64,000 bases of DNA from Peptostreptococcaceae bacterium. Its GTDB lineage: Bacteria; Bacillota; Clostridia; Peptostreptococcales; Peptostreptococcaceae. Made by a program: the position numbers and the translations under genes. The first letter of the stretch is position 1, and each line of letters opens with the position of its first letter. The DNA is taken from NCBI GenBank assembly GCA_025210335.1, contig JAOARY010000045.1, forward strand, positions 87,468 through 151,467, written 5' to 3'. Positions 53,154-61,431 of this stretch are shown here, piece after piece. The notes beneath the pieces are model-generated. The model did not search any database and was not told where the DNA came from. It saw nothing but the letters and a program-made list of their open reading frames with translations.

Positions 53154-53999
53154 ATGATGATAGAATTAGGGAAATTACAAACATTGATTGTTGATAGAAT
53201 AGTAAGTTCTGGTTATTTTCTAACGGATGAAGAAAGAACGGATGATATTTTGCTTCCAGGAAAATTTGTTGATGAAGAGTTAGAATTAGATGATGAAATA
53301 GAAGTTTTTGTATATAAGGATTCTAAAGGAAGACCAATAGCAACATTAAAAAAGCCATATGTAAATGTTGGAGAAATAGGATTCTTAAATGTTGTAGATG
53401 TTACTAAGTTTGGAGCTTTTTTAGATTGGGGTATTGATAAAGATGTTTTTATGCCATTTAAAGAACAAAGAAGAAGGGCAGAGGTTGGAAAGAGATATCT
53501 TGTTGGTATTTATCTAGATAAATCACAAAGATTTTGTGCAACTATGAAAATTTATAACTTTTTAAAGCCAGATGCTCCTTATGAGAAGGATGATATGGTA
53601 AAAGGAACGATATATCAAAAAAGTGAAGAGTTAGGTCTATTAGTAGCTGTAGATAATAAATATCATGGTCTTATACCTAAGAATGAAGTTATTAATGGTT
53701 TAAAACTTGGAGATGAGATAGAAGCAAGAGTTAGTGATGTTAGAGAAGATGGTAAAATTATATTAGCGATAAGAGACAAGGCTCATAATATGATTGATAA
53801 AGATGCACAAGTAATATTGGATAAGTTGATGGTAAGTAAGGGAGAATTAAAAGTTAATGACAAATCTTCTCCTGAGGTTATAAAAAATAAATTTAACATA
53901 AGTAAGAAAGCATTCAAAAGAGCAATTGGTTCTTTATATAAGAAGAGAATGATTGAATTTACTGATAATGGTATAAAACTTTCTAATAAAAATAAATAA
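53154..53999 (+). CDS. cvfB: CvfB/YitL-family S1-domain RNA-binding protein
   Basis: Protein of 281 residues with S1-like beta-barrels (GEIGFLNVVDVTKFGAFLDWGIDKDVFMPF and VKGTIYQKSEELGLLVAVDNKYHGLIP) and a C-terminal winged-helix region (VIKNKFNISKKAFKRAIGSLYKKRMI). This matches CvfB of staphylococci, which affects virulence gene expression through RNA binding. AGAGGT precedes the start; ATG 53154 and 53157 are both possible. It stands alone before a terminator. Confidence 0.93.
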   Translation: MMIELGKLQTLIVDRIVSSGYFLTDEERTDDILLPGKFVDEELELDDEIEVFVYKDSKGRPIATLKKPYVNVGEIGFLNVVDVTKFGAFLDWGIDKDVFMPFKEQRRRAEVGKRYLVGIYLDKSQRFCATMKIYNFLKPDAPYEKDDMVKGTIYQKSEELGLLVAVDNKYHGLIPKNEVINGLKLGDEIEARVSDVREDGKIILAIRDKAHNMIDKDAQVILDKLMVSKGELKVNDKSSPEVIKNKFNISKKAFKRAIGSLYKKRMIEFTDNGIKLSNKNK

Positions 54000-54018
54000 T
54001 TACAAAAATTTAATGAAT

Positions 54019-54062
54019 AAACCCCTATAATTATACGTAAATATAAATATAGGGGTTTTTTT
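54019..54062 (+). terminator. Terminator after cvfB
   Basis: AAACCCCTATA (54019-54029) pairs with TATAGGGGTTT (54048-54058), followed by Ts. Confidence 0.9.
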
Positions 54063-54095
54063 ATAAAAAAATAAGTATTAATTTAGGGGGTTATT

Positions 54096-54674
54096 ATGAC
54101 TTTTGAAATTATTAAGCAAAATGATATGAGCATAAAAAATTGGAGTGGTGGAATAAGTAAAGAGATATTTATTTATCCTAAAGATTCTTCTTATGAAAAT
54201 AGGGATTTTAAATTCAGGATAAGTTCAGCCAAAGTGGAATTAGAAGAATCAGATTTTACAAGATTAGAAAATATAAAAAGAGTTATAATGGTATTAGAAG
54301 GTGAGCTTAAATTAGTACATGGAAGTAGATATAAAAGACATTTAAAGAGGTTTAATCAAGATACTTTTATGGGAGATTGGGGAACAAAATCTTATGGAAA
54401 GGCTATTGATTTTAATTTAATGTTAAGGGAAGATATAGATGGTAGGGTGGACTACATAGATTTAAAAGAAAATGAAAGTATTAATATAACAAAGACTGTT
54501 TTAGAAAAGGGAAAAAAAGTATTTCATGGTTTATATATTGAAAGTGGTGAAGTTATTATTGAAGGAAATCTACTAAAATCAGGAGAGTTTATTTTGATTC
54601 AAGATTTTGATAATTACGAAGTCAATTCTATTAAGAGTAGCAATATAATACTTTCAAAGGTTAAAGATTGGTAA
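54096..54674 (+). CDS. HutD/Ves-family cupin protein
   Basis: Protein of 192 residues with the HutD signature: IKNWSGGISKEIFIYP near the start, FRISSAKVE, MVLEGELKLVHG and FMGDWGTKSYGKAIDFNLM. HutD is linked to histidine use and may bind formylglutamate; E. coli Ves is a relative. No hut genes are in the window. It starts after TTTAGGGGG. Its terminator is shared with the converging rpsD gene. Confidence 0.85.
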   Translation: MTFEIIKQNDMSIKNWSGGISKEIFIYPKDSSYENRDFKFRISSAKVELEESDFTRLENIKRVIMVLEGELKLVHGSRYKRHLKRFNQDTFMGDWGTKSYGKAIDFNLMLREDIDGRVDYIDLKENESINITKTVLEKGKKVFHGLYIESGEVIIEGNLLKSGEFILIQDFDNYEVNSIKSSNIILSKVKDW

Positions 54675-54693
54675 AAAACTTAATTATAATAAA

Positions 54694-54744
54694 AAAAGGG
54701 GTTTATAAAATTGATGAAAAAATCAATTTTATAAACCCTTTTAA
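54694..54744. terminator. Bidirectional terminator between hutD and rpsD
   Basis: AAAAGGGGTTTATAAAATTG (from 54694) pairs with CAATTTTATAAACCCTTTT (to 54742), one bulged G, with A and T tracts on both flanks. Confidence 0.85.
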
Positions 54745-54749
54745 AATGT

Positions 54750-55343
54750 TTATTTAGAGTAAAATTCAACGATAAGATGATCTTCTACTTCAATAGGAAC
54801 TTCATTTCTATCAGGTAGAGAAACAAGTTTTCCGCTAAATGTACTTTTGTCCATTTCAATATAAGATAATCCAAATTTATTAGGATCCTCTATATTATCG
54901 ATGAACATTTGATTTTTTTGAGACTTTTCTCTTAAAGATATAACATCATTAATAGAAACATTAAATGATGGTCTATCAACCCTTTTTCCATTGACTAAAA
55001 TATGTCTATGAACAACCATTTGACGTGCTTGTCTGATTGAAGATGCAAATCCCATTCTGTAAACTAAATTATCCAGTCTACATTCTAATGTCTGAACTAA
55101 AGCAGAACCTGTAAGTTCTTTTGATTTCATAGCATCTTTAACATATCTTAAAAATTGTTTTTCTAAAACACCGTAATAAGCTTTTAATTTTTGTTTTTCT
55201 AAAAGCTGTTTACCATAGTTTGATAAGTTTCTTTTATACCTAGAATTTTCTGGTGTTGCCCTTTTCATTGCATTAGGATGTCCACATATATTAACTCCTA
55301 ATCTTCTTGATAATTTAAATCTAGGTTGCATATTCTTTGCCAT
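54750..55343 (-). CDS. rpsD: Small ribosomal subunit protein S4
   Basis: Primary 16S rRNA-binding protein S4, 197 residues. The C-terminal S4 RNA-binding domain includes [41 protein letters not shown]. The N-terminus ([23 protein letters not shown]) has only one cysteine, so it is the zinc-free form. It stands alone, outside the alpha operon, as in Bacillus, where S4 represses its own mRNA through the leader. Here a leader of about 280 nt with four hairpins precedes GGAGG. Confidence 0.97.
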   Translation of the reverse strand: MAKNMQPRFKLSRRLGVNICGHPNAMKRATPENSRYKRNLSNYGKQLLEKQKLKAYYGVLEKQFLRYVKDAMKSKELTGSALVQTLECRLDNLVYRMGFASSIRQARQMVVHRHILVNGKRVDRPSFNVSINDVISLREKSQKNQMFIDNIEDPNKFGLSYIEMDKSTFSGKLVSLPDRNEVPIEVEDHLIVEFYSK

Positions 55344-55621
55344 TGTAATCCTCCAATTATAATAATATATTTGCCGCGGTAATACATTATTATTATGAAA
55401 TTAAAAATTAAATTAAGTCTTTATAAAAATCCAAAAAGTATATTATACGGACCAGGTGATAATATATTTTTTGAATGGTTTTAATCAATATATAAAAAGA
55501 CGGACCAGGTACAATTTATACTTGATTAAATAAATATAATGGTATAAAAAAATGGCAATTAAAAACCAAAAAGTAATTAATAAAGACTACTCAATGAAAA
55601 TGAATCTCATTGCTAATTACA
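55344..55621 (-). promoter_or_regulatory. Structured mRNA leader of rpsD (candidate S4 autoregulatory element)
   Basis: Four hairpins can be drawn in the minus-strand transcript. H1: 55573-55620, ends GTAATTA/TAATTAC. H2: 55480-55530, 16-17 bp. H3: 55439-55466, 8 bp. H4: 55356-55396, about 16 bp. H2 and H3 both show the same 11-mer ACCUGGUCCGU in the loop (plus-strand copies at 55500-55510 and 55447-55457). H4 has loop ACCGCGGCA and ends next to the GGAGG ribosome site. The 458-nt gap from 55344 to 55801 otherwise holds only the promoter and the terminator of the next gene. Confidence 0.7.
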
Positions 55622-55627
55622 ATATTT

Positions 55628-55656
55628 AATATACATCATATTTTTTATTTTGTAAA
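55628..55656 (-). promoter_or_regulatory. Promoter of rpsD
   Basis: On the minus strand, TTTACA (55651-55656), a 17-bp spacer and TATATT (55628-55633). The predicted start is near 55621, just before hairpin H1 of the leader. Confidence 0.65.
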
Positions 55657-55718
55657 GTTTTTTTAAAAAAAATTTTATTAAATTTATATTTTGAATATAA
55701 AATCAAGGAGTAAACATT

Positions 55719-55774
55719 AAAAATACCCTAATAGGTAGACTTTTTTTAATCATCTAACTGTTAGGGTATTTTTT
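55719..55774. terminator. Terminator between the xth gene and the rpsD promoter
   Basis: AAAAATACCCTAA (55719-55731) pairs with TTAGGGTATTTTT (55761-55773). On the minus strand it follows xth; its flanks would allow action on both strands. Confidence 0.8.
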
Positions 55775-55801
55775 ATATTGTGACAGTTCCTTTTTTAATA
55801 A

Positions 55802-56554
55802 TTATTTTAATTCTAATATAACTGGGCAATGATCACTTCCCATTATTTTAGTATCTATTTTTGCATCTTTTAACCTATTTTCAAATTCATTTGAAACAAC
55901 AAAATAGTCAATTCTCCATCCAGAATTATTTTCTCGAGCCTTTCTCATATAAGACCACCAAGAATATATTTGTTCTTTATCAGGATAAAAATATCTAAAT
56001 GTATCTGTATATCCAGCATCTAAAAGTTCTTGGAATTTAGTTCGTTCTTCTATAGTAAATCCAGCATTTTTAGTATTAGTTTTTGGGTTTTTTAGATCTA
56101 TTTCTTTATGAGCCACATTTAAATCTCCACAAAGAATTACAGATTTTTTTTCCTTTAATGAATTTAAATAATTTCTAAAATCATCTTCCCAGATTTGTCT
56201 GTAATCTAGTCTTTCTAAAGCTCTTTTGGAGTTTGGCGTATAAACATTTACCAAATAAAAATCATCAAACTCTAAAGTTATCACTCTTCCTTCTTTATCA
56301 TGTTCTTCAATTCCTATGCCATAAAATTCAGATATAGGTTTTATTTTTGTAAATATAGCTGTACCAGAATAACCTTTTTTTTCTGCGTAATTCCAATATT
56401 TATGATAACCTTCTAAATCTAATTCTATTTGACCTTCTTGAAGTTTTATTTCTTGTAAACAAAACATATCTGCATCTATATCTTTAAAATAATCTAAGAA
56501 ACCTTTTTTTACACATGCTCTTAGACCATTTACATTCCATGAAACTAATTTCAT
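55802..56554 (-). CDS. xth: Exodeoxyribonuclease III (ExoA/XthA family)
   Basis: AP endonuclease and 3'-5' exonuclease of 250 residues for base-excision repair. Motifs run in order: LVSWNVNGLRACVKKGF, FCLQEIKLQEGQ (metal glutamate), LVNVYTPNSKRALERLDYR, ILCGDLNVAHKEIDLKNP (Asp and Asn), FTIEERTKF, YSWWSYMRKARENNSGWRIDYF and a final GSDHCPVILEL (catalytic His). It starts after AGGAGG. It is a single gene ending before the terminator at 55719-55774. Confidence 0.96.
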   Translation of the reverse strand: MKLVSWNVNGLRACVKKGFLDYFKDIDADMFCLQEIKLQEGQIELDLEGYHKYWNYAEKKGYSGTAIFTKIKPISEFYGIGIEEHDKEGRVITLEFDDFYLVNVYTPNSKRALERLDYRQIWEDDFRNYLNSLKEKKSVILCGDLNVAHKEIDLKNPKTNTKNAGFTIEERTKFQELLDAGYTDTFRYFYPDKEQIYSWWSYMRKARENNSGWRIDYFVVSNEFENRLKDAKIDTKIMGSDHCPVILELK

Positions 56555-56831
56555 AATAATCCTCCTTGTAATATTTATATTTTTATAATCATTATAAACT
56601 AAAATATAAAATTAATCAAAAATCAAAAATAATTTTAATACAAGTATTTAATTTTTATTTAAATTAATATATAATAAAAGTCCAATCTATTTAAACTTAT
56701 TTCGAGTTTAAAAAACCCAAAGTGTATAAAATTTTGTTAGTAATTAAAAAGTTTAAGTTCTTATAAGTTTAATAAGAGCTATTAAAATTAGGCTACAATT
56801 TGATATTTGATTAAAAAGAGGGGGAAATTAT

Positions 56832-58112
56832 TTGATTTTATCATCAAAAATAAAAGAAAGAGAAATTCATAAAAATGAGATACAAAAGATATTGTTTATA
56901 ATTCCTTTGATGTTTTTTGTATTTGGAATTTTTATAGAAATAGTTGTTTATAAGGATTTTGATTCTCTTTTGAAAAATTTATTTAAAATATTGCTTTCAG
57001 AGACAATTTTAGTTACTGATTTTTTGGACATAGGTGGAATTGGTGCATCATTTATTAATTCATCCTTGATAGGTTTTTTGAATTTATATATTTTAAAGAA
57101 AAAACAAATGCGTATAAATGGGCTTTTAATAGCTGCGTTTATGACTGTTTTAGGATTTTCTTTTTTTGGAAAAAACTTATTTAATATATTGCCTATTTAT
57201 ATTGGGGGATATCTATATGCAAAATTCCAAAAGATAAACTCTAGAGATATAATTCTTGTTATAATGTTTTCTACAGCATTAGCACCAATTGTAAGTGAGA
57301 TTTCATATGGAGGACTATTTTTATTTCCATATTCAATAATTATAGGAATATTAGTAGGAATATTAATTGGTTTTATAATCGTACCATTATCTTCTCATAT
57401 GCTTAAATTTCACGATGGTTTTAATTTGTATAATATTGGTTTTACAGCAGGAATATTAGGTACTGTTTTTGCCAGCATTTTAAAGAGTTTTAATTTGAAT
57501 TTAAAAGCAAATTCAAATTTATATATGGAAATAAATTTATATATGATAATGTTTTTCTTTATTATTTTTATTTATTTTATAGGTGTTGGTTTATATATAA
57601 ATAAAAATGCATTAAAAGAATATGTAAAGATATTTAAATATAAAGGAAGAACGATTACTGATTTTACACATTTGGTTGGATATGGACTTACATTTTTTAA
57701 TATGGGTATTTTGGGTATTATTTCTTTAGCTTATGTAATTATTGTAGGTGGAATTGTAAATGGACCTGTTATAGCTGGAATTTTTACGATTGTTGGATTT
57801 GGTGCTTTTGGAAAGCATATAAAAAATTGCTTGCCTGTAGTATTAGGTGTATTAATAGGTGCTCATTTAATGGGGTATAATATATCTGAAACAGGTATTA
57901 TTGTATCTGTTATGTTTTCAACTACATTAGCACCTATAGCGGGAACATATGGTATAATACCAGGTATTATAGCTGGTTTTTTGCATATGGCAATAGTTAC
58001 AAATATAGGGATAATTCATGGTGGTATAAATTTATATAATAATGGTTTTTCTGGTGGTCTTGTTGCAGGATTTTTAGTTCCAATAATAGATGCATTTAAG
58101 AAAGGTGATTAG
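56832..58112 (+). CDS. DUF1576 multipass membrane protein
   Basis: Integral membrane protein of 426 residues with ten or more helices and an internal repeat: both halves contain an FxxxLAPIxxE/TYG-like segment (MFSTALAPIVSEISYGG and MFSTTLAPIAGTYGIIPG) followed by HDGFNLYNIGFTAGILG or HGGINLYNNGFSGGLVAG. Such inverted or tandem halves are typical of transporters or channels. I recognise it as the DUF1576 type; no function is established. TTG 56832 follows GAGGGGG. It is followed 2 bp later by a 114-residue gene. Confidence 0.8.
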   Translation: MILSSKIKEREIHKNEIQKILFIIPLMFFVFGIFIEIVVYKDFDSLLKNLFKILLSETILVTDFLDIGGIGASFINSSLIGFLNLYILKKKQMRINGLLIAAFMTVLGFSFFGKNLFNILPIYIGGYLYAKFQKINSRDIILVIMFSTALAPIVSEISYGGLFLFPYSIIIGILVGILIGFIIVPLSSHMLKFHDGFNLYNIGFTAGILGTVFASILKSFNLNLKANSNLYMEINLYMIMFFFIIFIYFIGVGLYINKNALKEYVKIFKYKGRTITDFTHLVGYGLTFFNMGILGIISLAYVIIVGGIVNGPVIAGIFTIVGFGAFGKHIKNCLPVVLGVLIGAHLMGYNISETGIIVSVMFSTTLAPIAGTYGIIPGIIAGFLHMAIVTNIGIIHGGINLYNNGFSGGLVAGFLVPIIDAFKKGD

Positions 58113-58114
58113 TT

Positions 58115-58459
58115 ATGAAGCATATAGTAAAAAAAATTACAAAAATAGCAGATGAGATTATGACTTTTTTATTGATAAATGATAGTGATGAACTTGATTT
58201 TAAAATAAAAAAAGAAAATGATAGGTATATAGTTAAAATTGTTTCTTATAATACAAAATTTAGTGATGATGATGTTTTAGAATTAGATGAGATTTTAAAT
58301 GTGCAAAGACAACATGAGGTTGAAGCTTATTATTGGCAATTAGCAGGAGAAACTGATTTTGATAATGAACTTCTTTTAATAGGATCTATGGTAGATGAGG
58401 CAAAAGTGTATAAAGCTAATAATAACTTATATATTGAATTTTTTAGAATAAATGATTAA
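58115..58459 (+). CDS. Small conserved cytoplasmic protein, function unknown
   Basis: Acidic protein of 114 residues without membrane helix or recognised motif. It has an N-terminal helix (HIVKKITKIADEIMTFLLIN) and alternating strand-like segments, with a central VQRQHEVEAYYWQLAGE. It starts 2 bp after the DUF1576 stop, with its ribosome site AAAGGTGA inside that gene, so the two are almost certainly co-translated. It may be a soluble partner of the membrane protein. I do not recognise a family. Confidence 0.75.
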   Translation: MKHIVKKITKIADEIMTFLLINDSDELDFKIKKENDRYIVKIVSYNTKFSDDDVLELDEILNVQRQHEVEAYYWQLAGETDFDNELLLIGSMVDEAKVYKANNNLYIEFFRIND

Positions 58460-58544
58460 TTATTCATTTGTATAAAATAAATTCTTGTGTTATTATGGAT
58501 TATTGTTAGAAACTATTAAAATTAAATAAGATGGAGGAGTTTAA

Positions 58545-58883
58545 ATGTTAGAATTACCAAGTTGTCCAAAGTGCAATTGTGAATATACTTATGAGGATGG
58601 AAATATCATAGTATGTCCTGAGTGCTCATATGAATGGAATGCAGAAGTTAAGGAACAAGAAGAATTAGATAATATGATAAAAGATTCAAATGGGAATATA
58701 TTAAATGATGGTGATACAGTTACTGTTATTAAGGATCTTAAGGTAAAAGGTAGTTCTTCTATAATAAAAATAGGAACTAAAGTTAAAAACATACGTCTAG
58801 TTGATGGTGATCACGATATAGAGTGTAAAATAGATGGTTTTGGTGATATGAAACTAAAATCTTCAGTTGTAAAAAAAGCATAA
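58545..58883 (+). CDS. PhnA/YjdM-family zinc-ribbon protein
   Basis: Protein of 112 residues with an N-terminal zinc ribbon ([21 protein letters not shown]) and a C-terminal KOW-like domain ([50 protein letters not shown]). This is the PhnA/YjdM family, once named for alkylphosphonate uptake but of uncertain function. It starts after TGGAGGAG and stands alone before a strong terminator. Confidence 0.94.
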   Translation: MLELPSCPKCNCEYTYEDGNIIVCPECSYEWNAEVKEQEELDNMIKDSNGNILNDGDTVTVIKDLKVKGSSSIIKIGTKVKNIRLVDGDHDIECKIDGFGDMKLKSSVVKKA

Positions 58884-58887
58884 TTAT

Positions 58888-58938
58888 AAAAAAACTTATC
58901 TTAAAATGTATGAAAATACATTAAGATAAGTTTTTTTT
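58888..58938 (+). terminator. Terminator after the PhnA-like gene
   Basis: AAACTTATCTTAAAATGTAT (58892-58911) pairs with ATACATTAAGATAAGTTT (58916-58933), followed by Ts. Confidence 0.85.
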
Positions 58939-59035
58939 ATGGAAAACAAAATGAAATGTATTTAATTTTATTTTGAAATCATTTTAAAATATTGTTATAA
59001 TAAATATAAATAAAATAATAAAAAGGAGTAATCAT

Positions 59036-60496
59036 ATGTTTGATATAACAATAATAGGTGCTGGAATAATAGGTTGTTCTATAGCTAGAGAATTATCAAA
59101 GTTGGATTTGAATATTTTACTTATAGAAAAGGAAAACGATGTCTCTTGTGGTGCTTCAAAAGCAAATAGTGGTATAGTTCATGGTGGCTATGATGCTAAA
59201 GCAGGAACTAAAAAAGCTTATTTTTCAAGACGAGGAAATTTGATGTATGACAAACTTAATGAAGAATTAAATTTTGGTTTTGAAAGATGTGGAAGTTTAG
59301 TTCTTGCATTTACAAATGAAGAATGTGAAGAACTAAAAAAACTTATGGAAAATGGTATTAAAAATAATGTCTTAGATTTGAAATTAATAGAAAAGGAAGA
59401 AATATTAAAATTAGAACCTCATGTAAATAAAGATGTTATAAAAGCTCTTTATTGCCCGTCAGCTGGAATAACAAGTCCTTATGAAGCAACAATTGCATTT
59501 GCAGAAAATGCTGTTTTAAATGGTGTAGAGTTAAAATTAAAGAATGAAGTCAATAAGATTGAAAAGCAAGATGATATTTTTTTAATATATTCTAAAGAAA
59601 TAGATAAAGAAAATATTTTTAAGTCAAAATATATAATAAATTGTGCAGGTGCGTATAGTGATAAAATTGCTAATATGGTAGGGTTAGATGATTTTCATAT
59701 AATTCCAAGAAGGGGGGAATATATATTATTAAATAAAAATCAAGGTCATTTAGCAAATAGAGTGTTATTTCAAGCACCAACAAAAGAAGGTAAAGGAATT
59801 TTGGTGACAAAAACTGTCCATGGAAATTTAATGTTAGGGCCAAATGCGCAGGAAGTTCAAAACCCAAAAGAAGTTGGTACAAACTTAGAAAATTTAAAAT
59901 ATATAGTCAAAAAAGCAAGAAAAACAGTTCATAATTTTGATTTAAAATATACATTAAGAAGTTTTTCTGGAATAAGAGCAACTAGTAGTATACATGATTT
60001 TATAATTGGAAAAACAAAAATCAAAAATTTTATAAATGTAGCAGGAATAGAATCTCCAGGATTGACATCTTCTCCTGCTATTGCAAAATATATATACGAA
60101 TTAATATTGGAATTAGAACCTAATATTAGTTTAAAGAATGATTTTAATCCTTATAGAAAAGCTATTATTATAAAAAAGAATGAAAAATTTGATGGGAAGA
60201 TAGGTCATGGGGATAAAGATAAGAATATAATATGCAGATGTGAAAAAGTAACAGAAGGTGAAATAATAGATGCTATAAATAGAGGAATTCAAATAGATTC
60301 ATTGGATGCAATAAAAAGAAGAACTAGAACTATGATGGGTCCATGTCAGGGAGGTTTTTGTACAAATAGAGTAAAGAAAGTATTAGCAAGAGAATTAGAT
60401 ATTGATGAAAGTGAAATTACTTTAAGAGGAAAGGGTTCGTCATCACTACCTAATAGAGAAGATAGAATGTTTTATAAAAAATTAGAAGAAGAATAA
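59036..60496 (+). CDS. GlpA-like FAD-dependent oxidoreductase with BFD-type [2Fe-2S] domain
   Basis: Flavoprotein of 486 residues. The N-terminal FAD site is IIGAGIIGCSIARELSKLDLN with a KANSGIVHGGYDAKAGTKKA loop, a DAO-like core (LMLGPNAQEV; SFSGIRATSS; GIESPGLTSSPAIAKYI), and a C-terminal ICRCEKVTEGEIIDAI ... MMGPCQGGFC motif that would bind a [2Fe-2S] cluster. It resembles anaerobic glycerol-3-phosphate dehydrogenase GlpA or 2-hydroxyglutarate oxidase relatives, but GlpB and GlpC are not adjacent. The substrate is therefore open. It converges with the RNase Z gene. Confidence 0.88.
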   Translation: MFDITIIGAGIIGCSIARELSKLDLNILLIEKENDVSCGASKANSGIVHGGYDAKAGTKKAYFSRRGNLMYDKLNEELNFGFERCGSLVLAFTNEECEELKKLMENGIKNNVLDLKLIEKEEILKLEPHVNKDVIKALYCPSAGITSPYEATIAFAENAVLNGVELKLKNEVNKIEKQDDIFLIYSKEIDKENIFKSKYIINCAGAYSDKIANMVGLDDFHIIPRRGEYILLNKNQGHLANRVLFQAPTKEGKGILVTKTVHGNLMLGPNAQEVQNPKEVGTNLENLKYIVKKARKTVHNFDLKYTLRSFSGIRATSSIHDFIIGKTKIKNFINVAGIESPGLTSSPAIAKYIYELILELEPNISLKNDFNPYRKAIIIKKNEKFDGKIGHGDKDKNIICRCEKVTEGEIIDAINRGIQIDSLDAIKRRTRTMMGPCQGGFCTNRVKKVLARELDIDESEITLRGKGSSSLPNREDRMFYKKLEEE

Positions 60497-60516
60497 TAGA
60501 ATATCTATTATTCTTC
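60488..60516. repeat. Inverted repeat spanning the stop codons of two converging genes
   Basis: GAAGAATAATAGA (60488-60500) and TCTATTATTCTTC (60504-60516) are perfect complements around a 3-nt spacer. They contain both stop codons and encode the EE ends of both proteins. It may serve as a compact bidirectional terminator, but it lacks G+C and clear T-runs. Confidence 0.5.
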
Positions 60517-61416
60517 GAAATTTAAATTTTTAAACAGCAAATCATATCCAATTTTTGAATTTTTAAATATATTAGTAGCAAATTCAATGTAATCATTAGG
60601 GTTTTTCATTGCTGGGCTAAAATGAGTTAACCAAAGTTCTTTTGAATTTGATTTTTTTGCAATGGTAGCGGATTCGCTAAAAATCATATGCATATGTTTT
60701 TTTGCCTGTTCTAATTTTTCATCATCACCATACATACCTTCTGCTATTAAAAGATCAGAATTTGAGACAAAATCTATTAAATCTTGATTTGGTCTACAAT
60801 CTGTAAAATATGAAATTTTTAATCCTTTTCTTTCTTTGCAAAGAACCATAGAAGGCGTGTATAAAAATTCTTGATATTTAACTTCTTCACTTTTTTGAAG
60901 TTTTGACCAAAATTTTTGAGGTATATTATTTTTTATTGCTTTATCGATATCGAATTTTGGATTTCTTTTTATATTTATACTATATCCATAACAGTTAATT
61001 GTATGTTCGACTTCGATGGTATTTATTTGAATATCATCAAATAAAAAGCTTTCTTTAGAGCTTTCTATTTCAATAAATTGAATATCATATAAAAGTCCAT
61101 GGACTATTACACTAAGTCCTTTTACAATATCTTTTATTCCCTTTGGACCAATAATTACTAATGGCGTGGTCTTTTGTGAATTATTTATTGTAAGTAATAA
61201 CCCTGGAAGTCCTGCAATATGATCTGCATGAAAATGAGTAAAGCATATTATATCTATATTTTTAAATTTAAATTTTGATTCTCTTAGGCACATTTGTGTA
61301 CCTTCACCGCAATCTATCAAAATATTTTTACCGTTATATTTTAATATCATTGAGGTTAAATGTCTATTTAACAGAGGATACATTCCTCCACTACCAAGTA
61401 AACATATATCTACCAT
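60508..61416 (-). CDS. rnz: Ribonuclease Z
   Basis: tRNA 3'-processing endonuclease of the metallo-beta-lactamase fold, 302 residues. The key motif is FTHFHADHIAGLPGLL (zinc ligands), preceded by LIDCGEGTQMCLRES, with ISYFTDCRP (bridging Asp) and a late LTHFSPA. The start at ATG 61416 follows AGGTGATT. It lies 15 bp after the MATE gene on the minus strand, so the two share a transcript. Confidence 0.95.
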   Translation of the reverse strand: MVDICLLGSGGMYPLLNRHLTSMILKYNGKNILIDCGEGTQMCLRESKFKFKNIDIICFTHFHADHIAGLPGLLLTINNSQKTTPLVIIGPKGIKDIVKGLSVIVHGLLYDIQFIEIESSKESFLFDDIQINTIEVEHTINCYGYSINIKRNPKFDIDKAIKNNIPQKFWSKLQKSEEVKYQEFLYTPSMVLCKERKGLKISYFTDCRPNQDLIDFVSNSDLLIAEGMYGDDEKLEQAKKHMHMIFSESATIAKKSNSKELWLTHFSPAMKNPNDYIEFATNIFKNSKIGYDLLFKNLNFEE

Positions 61417-61431
61417 GTAATCACCTACTTT

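Noticed and set aside
55373..55385. A 16S rRNA fragment (530-loop sequence)
   Set aside because: Only 13 bases match and the flanks are unrelated AT-rich sequence, so it is not an rRNA gene remnant. The match is kept as a finding for the leader.
55439..55530. Plus-strand reading as a tandem-hairpin guanidine-II (mini-ykkC) riboswitch, since both loops contain ACGG
   Set aside because: The loops are 12-18 nt rather than tight ACGR tetraloops, and no plus-strand gene follows. The rpsD leader on the minus strand explains the position.
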